From NCBI GenBank assembly GCA_033782935.1, contig JAWQEG010000286.1:4539501-4603500 (forward strand): DNA of 64,000 nucleotides, in the 5' to 3' direction. Of this stretch, positions 1 through 9,528 are shown piece after piece. This stretch comes from Petrolisthes cinctipes (Eukaryota; Arthropoda; Malacostraca; Decapoda; Porcellanidae). The notes beneath the pieces are model-generated. The model was not told the DNA's origin and ran no database searches. It saw only the letters and a program-made list of their open reading frames with translations. A program made the position numbers and the translations under genes. Within the stretch, counting starts at the first letter, position 1. Each line of letters starts with the position of its first letter.

Positions 1-476
1 GCTCAAAACATATTGAAAATCGATCTTTTAGGTGCACAAAAGTCGATATGTGCATGCATCTTCAGTACCCGTTTATATCTCAAATTCAGGCTCAAAACAC
101 CCGAAAATTCAATATTTTGGGGTCCCAGAAGCAATCTGTACATGCCTAATCAGTGTTAGAGTATTTTCAAAATACAGGCCCAAAACATGCTGAAAATCGA
201 TATTTTAGATGCCCAAAGTCAATATGTGCATGTATCTTCTGTACCCGTTTATATCTCAAATTCAGGCTCAAAACACCCGAAAATTCAATATTTTGGGGTC
301 CCAGAAGCAATCTGTACATGCCTACACAGTGCTAGAATATTTTCAAAATATAGGCTAAAAACATGCTAAAAATCGACATTTTAGGTGCCAAAAAGTCGAT
401 ATCTCAAATTCAGTCCCAAAACACCCGAAAATTCGATATTTAGAGGTCCCAGAAGGTATCTGTACATGCCTACTCC

Positions 477-653
477 GTGTTAGAGTATTTTCAAAATACA
501 GGCCAAAAAAATACTGAAAATCGATCTTTTAGGTGCCCAAAAGTCGATATGTGCATACATCTTCTGTACCCGTTTATATCTCAAATTCTGGCCCTAAACA
601 CCCGAAAATTCGATATTTTGGGGTCCCAGAAGCGATCTGTACATGCCTACTCC
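477..653 (+). repeat. Monomer A1 (177 bp)
   Basis: A1 is diagnosed by the run CAGGCCAAAAAAATACTG, by TGCATACATCTTCTGTACCC and by CTGGCCCTAAACACCCG. It keeps CpG at the three class-variable sites (GTCGATATG, ATTCGATATT, AGCGATCTG). It holds three short dyads: GTATTTTCAAAATAC, an AAAAT-ATTTT pair in the ATTCGATATTTT block, and the ATCGAT palindrome. Many later A1 copies change GGGGTCCC to GCGGTCCC together with CCGAAAATT to CCGCAAATT. Confidence 0.93.
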
Positions 654-819
654 GTGTTAGAGTATTTTCAAAATTCAGGCCCAAAACATGCTGAAAATCG
701 ATATTTTTGGTGCCCAAAGTCAATATGTGCATGTATCTTCTGTACCCGTTTATATCTCAAATTCAGGCTCAAAACACCCGAAAATTCAATATTTTGGGGT
801 CCCAGAAGCAATCTGTACA
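654..819 (+). repeat. Monomer B1 (166 bp)
   Basis: B1 is diagnosed by CAAAATTCAGGCCCAAAAC and ATATTTTTGGTGCCC. It has CA instead of CG at all three class-variable sites. Its 3' end lacks the 10 bases TGCCTACACA, so CTGTACA runs directly into GTGCTAG of the next C monomer. That deletion makes the trimer 491 rather than 501 bp. The first dyad is weakened here, because the 3' arm reads AAAATTC instead of AAAATAC. Confidence 0.93.
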
Positions 820-967
820 GTGCTAGAATATTTTCAAAATATAGGCTAAAAACATGCTAAAAATCGATCTTTTAGGTGCCAAAAAGTCGATATCTCAAAT
901 TCAGTCCCAAAACACCCGAAAATTCGATATTTAGGGGTCCCAGAAGCGATCTGTACATGCCTACTCC
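820..967 (+). repeat. Monomer C1 (148 bp)
   Basis: The C class is shortened by an internal deletion of about 29 bp that joins GTCGATAT directly to CTCAAATTC. This removes the GTGCATG...CCCGTTTATAT block found in A and B. C1 is diagnosed by AAATCGATCTTTTAGGTGCC, CCAAAAAGTCG and ATATTTAGGGGTCCC. Confidence 0.93.
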
Positions 968-1144
968 GTGTTAGAGTATTTTCAAAATACATGCTCAAAA
1001 CATATTGAAAATCGATCTTTTAGGTGCACAAAAGTCGATATGTGCATGCATCTTCAGTACCCGTTTATATCTCAAATTCAGGCTCAAAACACCCGAAAAT
1101 TCAATATTTTGGGGTCCCAGAAGCAATCTGTACATGCCTACTCA
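968..1144 (+). repeat. Monomer A2 (177 bp)
   Basis: A2 is diagnosed by AATACATGCTCAAAACATA, by GGTGCACAAAAGTCG and by GCATGCATCTTCAGTACCC. It keeps CG at the first class-variable site but has CA at the other two. Copies split into CATATTGAAAATCG and CATACTGAAAATCG subtypes throughout the window, which is useful for tracing duplications. Confidence 0.93.
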
Positions 1145-1320
1145 GTGTTAGAGTATTTTCAAAATACAGGCCCAAAACATGCTGAAAATCGATATTTTAG
1201 ATGCCCAAAGTCAATATGTGCATGTATCTTCTGTACCCGTTTATATCTCAAATTCAGGCTCAAAACACCCGAAAATTCAATATTTTGGGGTCCCAGAAGC
1301 AATCTGTACATGCCTACACA
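1145..1320 (+). repeat. Monomer B2 (176 bp)
   Basis: B2 is diagnosed by AATACAGGCCCAAAACATGC and by ATTTTAGATGCCCAAAGTC. It keeps the terminal TGCCTACACA that B1 has lost and has CA at all three class-variable sites. The first dyad (GTATTTTCAAAATAC) is intact. Confidence 0.93.
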
Positions 1321-1468
1321 GTGCTAGAATATTTTCAAAATATAGGCTAAAAACATGCTAAAAATCGACATTTTAGGTGCCAAAAAATCGATATCTCAAA
1401 TTCAGTCCCAAAACACCTGAAAATTCGATATTTAGAGGTCCCAGAAGGTATCTGTACATGCCTACTCC
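1321..1468 (+). repeat. Monomer C2 (148 bp)
   Basis: C2 has the same internal deletion as C1 and is diagnosed by AAATCGACATTTTAGG, CCAAAAAATCGATATC, ATTTAGAGGTCCC and AGAAGGTATCTG. The mobile-element insertion at 7784 lies in a monomer of this class. Confidence 0.93.
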
Positions 1469-4400
1469 GTGTTAGAGTATTTTCAAAATACAGGCCAAAA
1501 AAATACTGAAAATCGATCTTTTAGGTGCCCAAAAGTCGATATGTGCATACATCTTCTGTACCCGTTTATATCTCAAATTCTGGCCCTAAACACCCGAAAA
1601 TTCGATATTTTGGGGTCCCAGAAGCGATCTGTACATGCCTACTCCGTGTTAGAGTATTTTCAAAATTCAGGCCCAAAACATGCTGAAAATCGATATTTTT
1701 GGTGCCCAAAGTCAATATGTGCATGTATCTTCTGTACCCGTTTATATCTCAAATTCAGGCTCAAAACACCCGAAAATTCAATATTTTGGGGTCCCAGAAG
1801 CAATCTGTACAGTGCTAGAATATTTTCAAAATATAGGCTAAAAACATGCTAAAAATCGATCTTTTAGGTGCCAAAAAGTCGATATCTCAAATTCAGTCCC
1901 AAAACACCCGAAAATTCGATATTTAGGGGTCCCAGAAGCGATCTGTACATGCCTACTCCGTGTTAGAGTATTTTCAAAATACATGCTCAAAACATATTGA
2001 AAATCGATCTTTTAGGTGCACAAAAGTCGATATGTGCATGCATCTTCAGTACCCGTTTATATCTCAAATTCAGGCTCAAAACACCCGCAAATTCGATATT
2101 TTGCGGTCCCAGAAGCGATCTGTACATGCCTACTCCGTGTTAGAGTATTTTCAAAATTCAGGCCCAAAACATGCTGAAAATCGATATTTTTGGTGCCCAA
2201 AGTCAATATGTGCATGTATCTTCTGTACCCGTTTATATCTCAAATTCAGGCTCAAAACACCCGAAAATTCAATATTTTGGGGTCCCAGAAGCAATCTGTA
2301 CAGTGCTAGAATATTTTCAAAATATAGGCTAAAAACATGCTAAAAATCGATCTTTTAGGTGCCAAAAAGTCGATATCTCAAATTCAGTCCCAAAACACCC
2401 GAAAATTCGATATTTAGGGGTCCCAGAAGCGATCTGTACATGCCTACTCCGTGTTAGAGTATTTTCAAAATACATGCTCAAAACATACTGAAAATCGATC
2501 TTTTAGATGCACAAAAGTCGATATGTGCATGCATCTTCAGTACCCGTTTATATCTCAAATTCAGGCTCAAAACACCCGAAAATTCAATATTTTGGGGTCC
2601 CAGAAGCAATCTGTACATGCCTACTCAGTGTTAGAGTATTTTCAAAATACAGGCCCAAAACATGCTGAAAATCGATATTTTAGATGCCCAAAGTCAATAT
2701 GTGCATGTATCTTCTGTACCCGTTTATATCTCAAATTCAGGCTCAAAACACCCGAAAATTCAATATTTTGGGGTCCCAGAAGCAATCTGTACAGTGCTAG
2801 AATATTTTCAAAATATAGGCTAAAAACATGCTAAAAATCGACATTTTAGGTGCCAAAAAATCGATATCTCAAATTCAGTCCCAAAACACCCGAAAATTCG
2901 ATATTTAGAGGTCCCAGAAGGTATCTGTACATGCCTACTCCGTGTTAGAGTATTTTCAAAATACAGGCCAAAAAAATACTGAAAATCGATCTTTTAGGTG
3001 CCCAAAAGTCGATATGTGCATACATCTTCTGTACCCGTTTATATCTCAAATTCTGGCCCTAAACACCCGAAAATTCGATATTTTGGGGTCCCAGAAGCGA
3101 TCTGTACATGCCTACTCCGTGTTAGAGTATTTTCAAAATTCAGGCCCAAAACATGCTGAAAATCGATATTTTTGGTGCCCAAAGTCAATATGTGCATGTA
3201 TCTTCTGTACCCGTTTATATCTCAAATTCAGGCTCAAAACACCCGAAAATTCAATATTTTGGGGTCCCAGAAGCAATCTGTACAGTGCTAGAATATTTTC
3301 AAAATATAGGCTAAAAACATGCTAAAAATCGATCTTTTAGGTGCCAAAAAGTCGATATCTCAAATTCAGTCCCAAAACACCCGAAAATTCGATATTTAGG
3401 GGTCCCAGAAGCAATCTGTACATGCCTACTCCGTGTTAGAGTATTTTCAAAATACATGCTCAAAACATATTGAAAATCGATCTTTTAGGTGCACAAAAGT
3501 CGATATGTGCATGCATCTTCAGTACCCGTTTATATCTCAAATTCAGGCTCAAAACACCCGAAAATTCAATATTTTGGGGTCCCAGAAGCAATCTGTACAT
3601 GCCTACTCAGTGTTAGAGTATTTTCAAAATACAGGCCCAAAACATGCTGAAAATCGATATTTTAGATGCCCAAAGTCAATATGTGCATGTATCTTCTGTA
3701 CCCGTTTATATCTCAAATTCAGGCTCAAAACACCCGAAAATTCAATATTTTGGGGTCCCAGAAGCAATCTGTACATGCCTACACAGTGCTAGAATATTTT
3801 CAAAATATAGGCTAAAAACATGCTAAAAATCGACATTTTAGGTGCCAAAAAATCGATATCTCAAATTCAGTCCCAAAACACCCGAAAATTCGATATTTAG
3901 AGGTCCCAGAAGGTATCTGTACATGCCTACTCCGTGTTAGAGTATTTTCAAAATACAGGCCAAAAAAATACTGAAAATCGATCTTTTAGGTGCCCAAAAG
4001 TCGATATGTGCATACATCTTCTGTACCCGTTTATATCTCAAATTCTGGCCCTAAACACCCGAAAATTCGATATTTTGGGGTCCCAGAAGCGATCTGTACA
4101 TGCCTACTCCGTGTTAGAGTATTTTCAAAATTCAGGCCCAAAACATGCTGAAAATCGATATTTTTGGTGCCCAAAGTCAATATGTGCATGTATCTTCTGT
4201 ACCCGTTTATATCTCAAATTCAGGCTCAAAACACCCGAAAATTCAATATTTTGGGGTCCCAGAAGCAATCTGTACAGTGCTAGAATATTTTCAAAATATA
4301 GGCTAAAAACATGCTAAAAATCGATCTTTTAGGTGCCAAAAAGTCGATATCTCAAATTCAGTCCCAAAACACCCGAAAATTCGATATTTAGGGGTCCCAG

Positions 4401-7400
4401 AAGGTATCTGTACATGCCTACTCCGTGTTAGAGTATTTTCAAAATACATGCTCAAAACATACTGAAAATCGATCTTTTAGATGCACAAAAGTCGATATGT
4501 GCATGCATCTTCAGTACCCGTTTATATCTCAAATTCAGGCTCAAAACACCCGAAAATTCAATATTTTGGGGTCCCAGAAGCAATCTGTACATGCCTACTC
4601 AGTGTTAGAGTATTTTCAAAATACAGGCCCAAAACATGCTGAAAATCGATATTTTAGATGCCCAAAGTCAATATGTGTATGTATCTTCTGTACCCGTTTA
4701 TATCTCAAATTCAGGCTCAAAACACCCGAAAATTCAATATTTTGGGGTCCCAGAAGCAATCTGTACAGTGCTAGAATATTTTCAAAATATAGGCTAAAAA
4801 CATGCTAAAAATCGATCTTTTAGGTGCCAAAAAGTCGATATCTCAAATTCAGTCCCAAAACACCCGAAAATTCGATATTTAGGGGTCCCAGAAGCGATCT
4901 GTACATGCCTACTCCGTGTTAGAGTATTTTCAAAATACATGCTCAAAACATACTGAAAATCGATCTTTAAGGTGCACAAAAGTCGATATGTGCATGCATC
5001 TTCAGTACCCGTTTATATCTCAAATTCAGGCTCAAAACACCCGAAAATTCAATATTTTGGGGTCCCAGAAGCAATCTGTACATGCCTACTCAGTGTTAGA
5101 GTATTTTCAAAATACAGGCCCAAAACATGCTGAAAATCGATATTTTAGATGCCCAAAGTCAATATGTGCATGTATCTTCTGTACCCGTTTATATCTCAAA
5201 TTCAGGCTCAAAACACCCGAAAATTCAATATTTTGGGGTCCCAGAAGCAATCTGTACATGCCTACACAGTGCTAGAATATTTTCAAAATATAGGCTAAAA
5301 ACATGCTAAAAATCGACATTTTAGGTGCCAAAAAATCGATATCTCAAATTCAGTCCCAAAACACCCGAAAATTCGATATTTAGAGGTCCCAGAAGGTATC
5401 TGTACATGCCTACTCCGTGTTAGAGTATTTTCAAAATACAGGCCAAAAAAATACTGAAAATCGATCTTTTAGGTGCCCAAAAGTCGATATGTGCATACAT
5501 CTTCTGTACCCGTTTATATCTCAAATTCTGGCCCTAAACACCAGAAAATTCGATATTTTGGGGTCCCAGAAGCGATCTGTACATGCCTACTCCGTGTTAG
5601 AGTATTTTCAAAATTCAGGCCCAAAACATGCTGAAAATCGATATTTTTGGTGCCCAAAGTCAATATGTGCATGTATCTTCTGTACCCGTTTATATCTCAA
5701 ATTCAGGCTCAAAACACCCGAAAATTCAATATTTTGGGGTCCCAGAAGCAATCTGTACAGTGCTAGAATATTTTCAAAATATAGGCTAAAAACATGCTAA
5801 AAATCGATCTTTTAGGTGCCAAAAAGTCGATATCTCAAATTCAGTCCCAAAACACCCGAAAATTCGATATTTAGGGGTCCCAGAAGCGATCTGTACATGC
5901 CTACTCCGTGTTAGAGTATTTTCAAAATACATGCTCAAAACATATTGAAAATCGATCTTTTAGGTGCACAAAAGTCGATATGTGCATGCATCTTCAGTAC
6001 CCGTTTATATCTCAAATTCAGGCTCAAAACACCCGCAAATTCGATATTTTGCGGTCCCAGAAGCGATCTGTACATGCCTACTCCGTGTTAGAGTATTTTC
6101 AAAATTCAGGCCCAAAACATGCTGAAAATCGATATTTTTGGTGCCCAAAGTCATTATGTGCATGTATCTTCTGTACCCGTTTATATCTCAAATTCAGGCT
6201 CAAAACACCCGAAAATTCAATATTTTGGGGTCCCAGAAGCAATCTGTACAGTGCTAGAATATTTTCAAAATATAGGCTAAAAACATGCTAAAAATCGATC
6301 TTTTAGGTGCCAAAAAGTCGATATCTCAAATTCAGTCCCAAAACACCCGAAAATTCGATATTTAGGGGTCCCAGAAGCGATCTGTACATGCCTACTCCGT
6401 GTTAGAGTATTTTCAAAATACATGCTCAAAACATACTGAAAATCGATCTTTTAGATGCACAAAAGTCGATATGTGCATACATCTTCAGTACCCGTTTATA
6501 TCTCAAATTCAGGCTCAAAACACCCGAAAATTCAATATTTTGGGGTCCCAGAAGCAATCTGTACATGCCTACTCAGTGTTAGAGTATTTTCAAAATACAG
6601 GCCCAAAACATGCTGAAAATCGATATTTTAGATGCCCAAAGTCAATATGTGCATGTATCTTCTGTACCCGTTTATATCTCAAATTCAGGCTCAAAACACC
6701 CGAAAATTCAATATTTTGGGGTCCCAGAAGCAATCTGTACATGCCTACACAGTGCTAGAATATTTTCAAAATATAGGCTAAAAACATGCTAAAAATCGAC
6801 ATTTTATGTGCCAAAAAATCGATATCTCAAATTCAGTCCCAAAACACCCGAAAATTCGATATTAGAGGTCCCAGAAGGTATCTGTACATGCCTACTCCGT
6901 GTTAGAGTATTTTCAAAATACAGGCCAAAAAAATACTGAAAATCGATCTTTTAGGTGCCCAAAAGTCGATATGTGCATACATCTTCTGTACCCGTTTATA
7001 TCTCAAATTCAGGCTCAAAACACCCGCAAATTCGATATTTTGCGGTCCCAGAAGCGATCTGTACATGCCTACTCCGTGTTAGAGTATTTTCAAAATTCAG
7101 GCCCAAAACATGCTGAAAATCGATATTTTTGGTGCCCAAAGTCATTATGTGCATGTATCTTCTGTACCCGTTTATATCTCAAATTCAGGCTCAAAACACC
7201 CGAAAATTCAATATTTTGGGGTCCCAGAAGCAATCTGTACAGTGCTAGAATATTTTCAAAATATAGGCTAAAAACATACTAAAAATCGATCTTTTAGGTG
7301 CCAAAAAGTCGATATCTCAAATTCAGTCCCAAAACACCCGAAAATTCGATATTTAGGGGTCCCAGAAGCGATCTGTACATGCCTACTCCGTGTTAGAGTA

Positions 7401-7783
7401 TTTTCAAAATACATGCTCAAAACATATTGAAAATCGATCTTTTAGGTGCACAAAAGTCGATATGTGCATGCATCTTCAGTACCCGTTTATATCTCAAATT
7501 CAGGCTCAAAACACCCGAAAATTCAATATTTTGGGGTCCCAGAAGCAATCTGTACATGCCTACTCAGTGTTAGAGTATTTTCAAAATACAGGCCCAAAAC
7601 ATGCTGAAAATCGATATTTTAGATGCCCAAAGTCAATATGTGCATGTATCTTCTGTACCCGTTTATATCTCAAATTCAGGCTCAAAACACCCGAAAATTC
7701 AATATTTTGGGGTCCCAGAAGCAATCTGTACATGCCTACACAGTGCTAGAATATTTTCAAAATATAGGCTAAAAACATGCCAA

Positions 7784-7851
7784 AATAGTGCATTTGTCGC
7801 GGCTTCTAGCCGCTTAAATTGTATTTATTGGTTTGTGAAACCAGTACAGCT
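7784..7851 (+). repeat. Left 68-bp terminal inverted repeat of the small element
   Basis: It pairs perfectly with 8098-8165. It contains a hairpin at 7799-7813 (GCGGCT-TCT-AGCCGC). From ATTGG at about 7827 inward it shares TGAAACCAGTACAGCT with the termini of the large element. Confidence 0.9.
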
Positions 7852-8097
7852 GGTTGCTATAGAATAGGCCCCTTCACAAGCCCAGGCCCCGTGTAGGCTT
7901 AATCTGGGTTGGAAGGGTCAATTCCGTGACGTTCATCAGAAGTAAATAAAATTCAAATCTGGCGCTGTACTGATAGTGGAGCCACCTGGTTGTGGTGAGG
8001 TGAGGTATTAAGCCCCTCCTCCGCTGAATACCGCTCGTCCACTCCAATGAGAAAGAAGTGAGTGCCTGCCGCATCGGGAGGTGGGTGGGACAGTAGA

Positions 8098-8165
8098 AGC
8101 TGTACTGGTTTCACAAACCAATAAATACAATTTAAGCGGCTAGAAGCCGCGACAAATGCACTATT
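8098..8165 (-). repeat. Right 68-bp terminal inverted repeat of the small element
   Basis: This is the perfect reverse complement of 7784-7851, with its hairpin at 8136-8150. It abuts the left terminus of the large element at 8166 with no spacer. Confidence 0.9.
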
Positions 8166-8199
8166 ATTGGTATAGTGAAACCAGTACAGCTGGTTGCTA
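8166..8199 (+). repeat. Left 34-bp terminal inverted repeat of the large element
   Basis: It matches the reverse complement of 14930-14963 at all 34 bases. After this block the left end diverges from the right end (AGCATGCGATG versus TAGAATAGG), so the inverted repeat proper is short. Confidence 0.9.
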
Positions 8200-8362
8200 A
8201 GCATGCGATGCGGTTGGTGGGAGGTGAGGTGGAGGCAATCACGTGCTAGTTAAGAGTGGTTGAGAGCGGAGGGCAGGAAAGGTAACCGAGCCCGGTGAGG
8301 CAGCAGCTAACGCCCCTCCCGACACTGGCTAGGTGAAACGCCGTGGTGGGGGAGAAGTAGCT
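8200..8362. other. Unique left subterminal region of the large element
   Basis: This GC-rich stretch between the left terminus and the first internal repeat contains one CACGTG (8240-8245). I see no gene or repeat in it. It does not match the right subterminal region. Confidence 0.6.
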
Positions 8363-8567
8363 TATACCATATAACCGTAGACCATTCTGTTATAGACCAG
8401 AATTGTTACACATAAAGTCTTTATAGGTAGACTCGAGGGTTCGGGCCTTTTATTCAAGTCTTCTGAGTTAGGGCTATGGCCCTCGCTCAGGTAATGTGAT
8501 CCCGAGGGGATGAAGGAGGACACTAGGATCCAGATATCCTGTGTAATAATATCTCCTGTCACTCATC
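8363..8567 (-). repeat. Internal repeat R, copy 1
   Basis: This is the first of three diverged direct copies (also 8608-8880 and 9529-9797). Shared blocks in order are CCGTAGAC, GTTATAGACCA, AATTGTTA, AAGTCTTTATAGG, AGACTCGAGGG, GGGCTATGGCCC, GATCCCGAG, GATGAAGGAGGACAC, a CCTGTGT block and GTCAC. Three dyads recur: ATTCTG...CAGAAT (8384-8403), AGTCT...AGACT (8416-8433) and TGAG..AGGGC-TATG-GCCCT..CTCA (8464-8489). This copy lacks the long C tract seen in the other two. Strand is given as that of the recombinase remnant. Its role is unknown; terminal or split direct repeats of a retroelement, or recombinase sites, are possible. Confidence 0.8.
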
Positions 8568-8607
8568 GTAGTAAAGTAATTGTTTGGAAAATAAATACAC
8601 AAGAATT

Positions 8608-8880
8608 CCGTAACAATGTAATTTATTTTAGTATATACCGTAGACTATTCCGTTATAGACCATAATTGTTAACCAACTAAAGTCTATATAGGCAGACTCG
8701 AGGGGTCAGGTACAGGAGAGGGGGTGCCCCCGGCCCCCCCCCCACCCCCCCCCCCTTTGTTATTAAAGTCCTCTGAGCTAGGGCTATGGCCCCGGCTCAG
8801 GTCATGCGATCCCGAGAGGATGAAGGAGGACACAAGGATGCAGTAATCCTGTGTTTAATATATATATCCAGTCACCCATC
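8608..8880 (-). repeat. Internal repeat R, copy 2
   Basis: This copy aligns with 8363-8567 over its core and with copy 3 over an additional leader (GTAACAATGTAATTTATT near 8610). It carries the central hairpin at 8774-8799 (TGAGCTAGGGC-TATG-GCCCCGGCTCA in pieces) and AGTCT...AGACT at 8681-8698. It also carries a long C-rich tract at about 8727-8755 that is missing from copy 1. The recombinase remnant reads into this repeat on the minus strand and stops at 8872-8874. Confidence 0.82.
8727..8755. repeat. C-rich tract (G-rich on the minus strand)
   Basis: Runs of C separated by GG and A sit inside repeat copy 2. Similar C runs occur at about 9648-9658 in copy 3 and at about 9961-9972. Such tracts could fold as G-quadruplex or i-motif, and they are also prone to assembly length error. 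Confidence 0.8.
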
Positions 8881-9408
8881 CGATTGACCTAGGGAAAAGA
8901 GGGTTACCGGACCTAGAGTTGTAGAAGAGGTGGTCCGGAGAAGCCCCTCTCGTCGCCTCCACGTATGTAGAAACGCGTGGACTGGCCAGAGGGGGTGGAA
9001 ACTTCCAGCCCTCAGGGACGAGGGTACTGCGAGAGGGCCAATCCTGTCGTCAGCCTGCTCGTTCTTAGCCAGGAAAGCGGGAGAGGGGGGGATAGTTAAA
9101 GAAGTAAGGTTAGGGCTTACAGATGAAAAGGCTGTGTGACGGGTAAGGGCTGCCAACTGAGAGGCCCTGTACCCTGTAGCTAAGGCGAGCAGGAAGAGAG
9201 CTTTCTGGAGGAGGTGACAAACCTCCAGAGGAACCCCCTCGAAGGTCAGGTAGAAAAAGGACGCAGTGAAGGGCCAGGAGGGAGTCTGGGCCCGCCATTC
9301 TCCAGGCCCTAGTCCCCGTGTTACGAAAGGAGGCAAGGGCGGGGGAGTTTTGGGTGCGGGCAGAGGCGGGTGTCTCCCGACACAGCTCAACCCCGGGGCG
9401 GCACACAC
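8872..9408 (-). pseudogene. Tyrosine-recombinase remnant, DIRS/Ngaro-like
   Basis: This 178-residue open frame resembles the catalytic core of DIRS/Ngaro-type tyrosine recombinases, which cut and rejoin DNA through a covalent 3'-phosphotyrosine intermediate. Residues 68-90 (QKALFLLALATGYRASQLAAL) look like the helix carrying the first catalytic arginine, here Arg81. Residues 107-117 (PPSPAFLAKNE) match the beta-hairpin bearing the conserved lysine, here Lys115. The distal part holding HxxR and the nucleophilic tyrosine is absent: the frame runs into internal repeat copy 2 and stops. Family members are longer, with an N-terminal DNA-binding domain; residues 1-40 here are proline-rich and look non-genuine, so the methionine start is arbitrary. 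I see no reverse transcriptase or RNase H nearby. It is most likely inactive. The assignment rests on motif recognition only and should be treated as probable. Confidence 0.6.
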
Positions 9409-9476
9409 CGCGCGCCAAAGGGTCGTAACCCTTGGGCGTGAAGCAGGGTGCGTGAGGCGAACAGTGGAGGTGGCCG
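9402..9476. repeat. Dispersed repeat, copy 1 (pair of 13549-13623)
   Basis: The block CCAAAGGGTCGTAACCCTTG with GTGAAGCAGGGTGCGTG and GGCGAACAGTGG recurs about 4.15 kb downstream with small changes. It overlaps the 5' part of the recombinase remnant's open frame, supporting the view that residues 1-25 of that frame are not original recombinase sequence. Confidence 0.8.
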
Positions 9477-9528
9477 ACCATCGTAAAGCGATTTCCCAAA
9501 GCTAGGGTGGTAGCTGCTGTGGAAGGGT

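Larger units (their letters stand above)
477..1468 (+). repeat. Reference 992-bp six-monomer HOR unit (A1-B1-C1-A2-B2-C2)
   Basis: This is the first complete unit and serves as a reference. It joins a 491-bp trimer (477-967) to a 501-bp trimer (968-1468). The next unit begins at 1469 with nearly identical sequence. Monomers within the unit differ clearly from each other, while monomers at the same position in successive units are nearly identical. That contrast is the defining property of a higher-order repeat, as known from primate alpha satellite. The 10-bp difference between trimers is due entirely to a 10-bp deletion in B1 relative to B2. Confidence 0.95.
1..7783 (+). repeat. Satellite array, left segment (A-B-C monomers, 491/501-bp trimers)
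   Basis: About 47 head-to-tail monomers, all in one orientation, beginning inside an A2 monomer at base 1. The anchor GTGTTAGAGTATTTTC opens A and B monomers and GTGCTAGAATATTTTC opens C monomers. Trimer starts at 477, 968, 1469, 1960, 2451, 2942, 3433, 3934, 4425, 4916, 5417, 5908, 6399, 6899 and 7390 give spacings of 491 or 501 bp, once 500 because of a 1-bp deletion near 6863. Trimers starting at 1960, 2451, 4425, 5908 and 6899 are hybrids that join type-1 and type-2 halves. The segment ends inside a C2 monomer, cut by the insertion at 7784. Copies differ at only a few positions, so the array was homogenised recently. Composition is AT-rich, unlike the insertion. I do not recognise the family by name; a centromeric or pericentromeric location is an inference. 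Confidence 0.98.
7784..8165. mobile_element. 382-bp element with perfect 68-bp inverted termini (MITE-like)
   Basis: The first 68 bases (7784-7851) and the last 68 (8098-8165) are perfect reverse complements of each other, starting AATAGTGCATTTGTCGCGG. Each terminus contains a self-complementary hairpin GCGGCTTCTAGCCGC. The left interior (7828-8044) is almost identical to the inverted right end of the large neighbouring element, differing at about five positions. The element has no coding capacity. Perfect termini imply a young insertion or copy. I do not recognise the family. The left flank is satellite and the right flank is the first base of the large element, so its own target duplication cannot be judged. 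Confidence 0.85.

Noticed and set aside
477..653. CENP-B-box-like sequence: TGAGATATAAACGGG on the minus strand of A and B monomers, absent from C because of its deletion
   Set aside because: It matches only 7 of the 9 essential CENP-B positions (TTCG is TGAG). About half a match of this quality is expected by chance per monomer, so it is not evidence of a functional box.
7784..8165. CACTA (EnSpm) transposon termini, because the element end reads CACTATT
   Set aside because: CACTA lies at the 3' end and TAGTG at the 5' end, the reverse of CACTA-element polarity, and no 3-bp target duplication is seen.
8363..8880. Adjacent repeat copies read as the two LTRs of a retrotransposon
   Set aside because: The copies lie head to tail without an internal region between them, lack TG...CA borders and a primer-binding site, and a third copy lies beyond the recombinase remnant.
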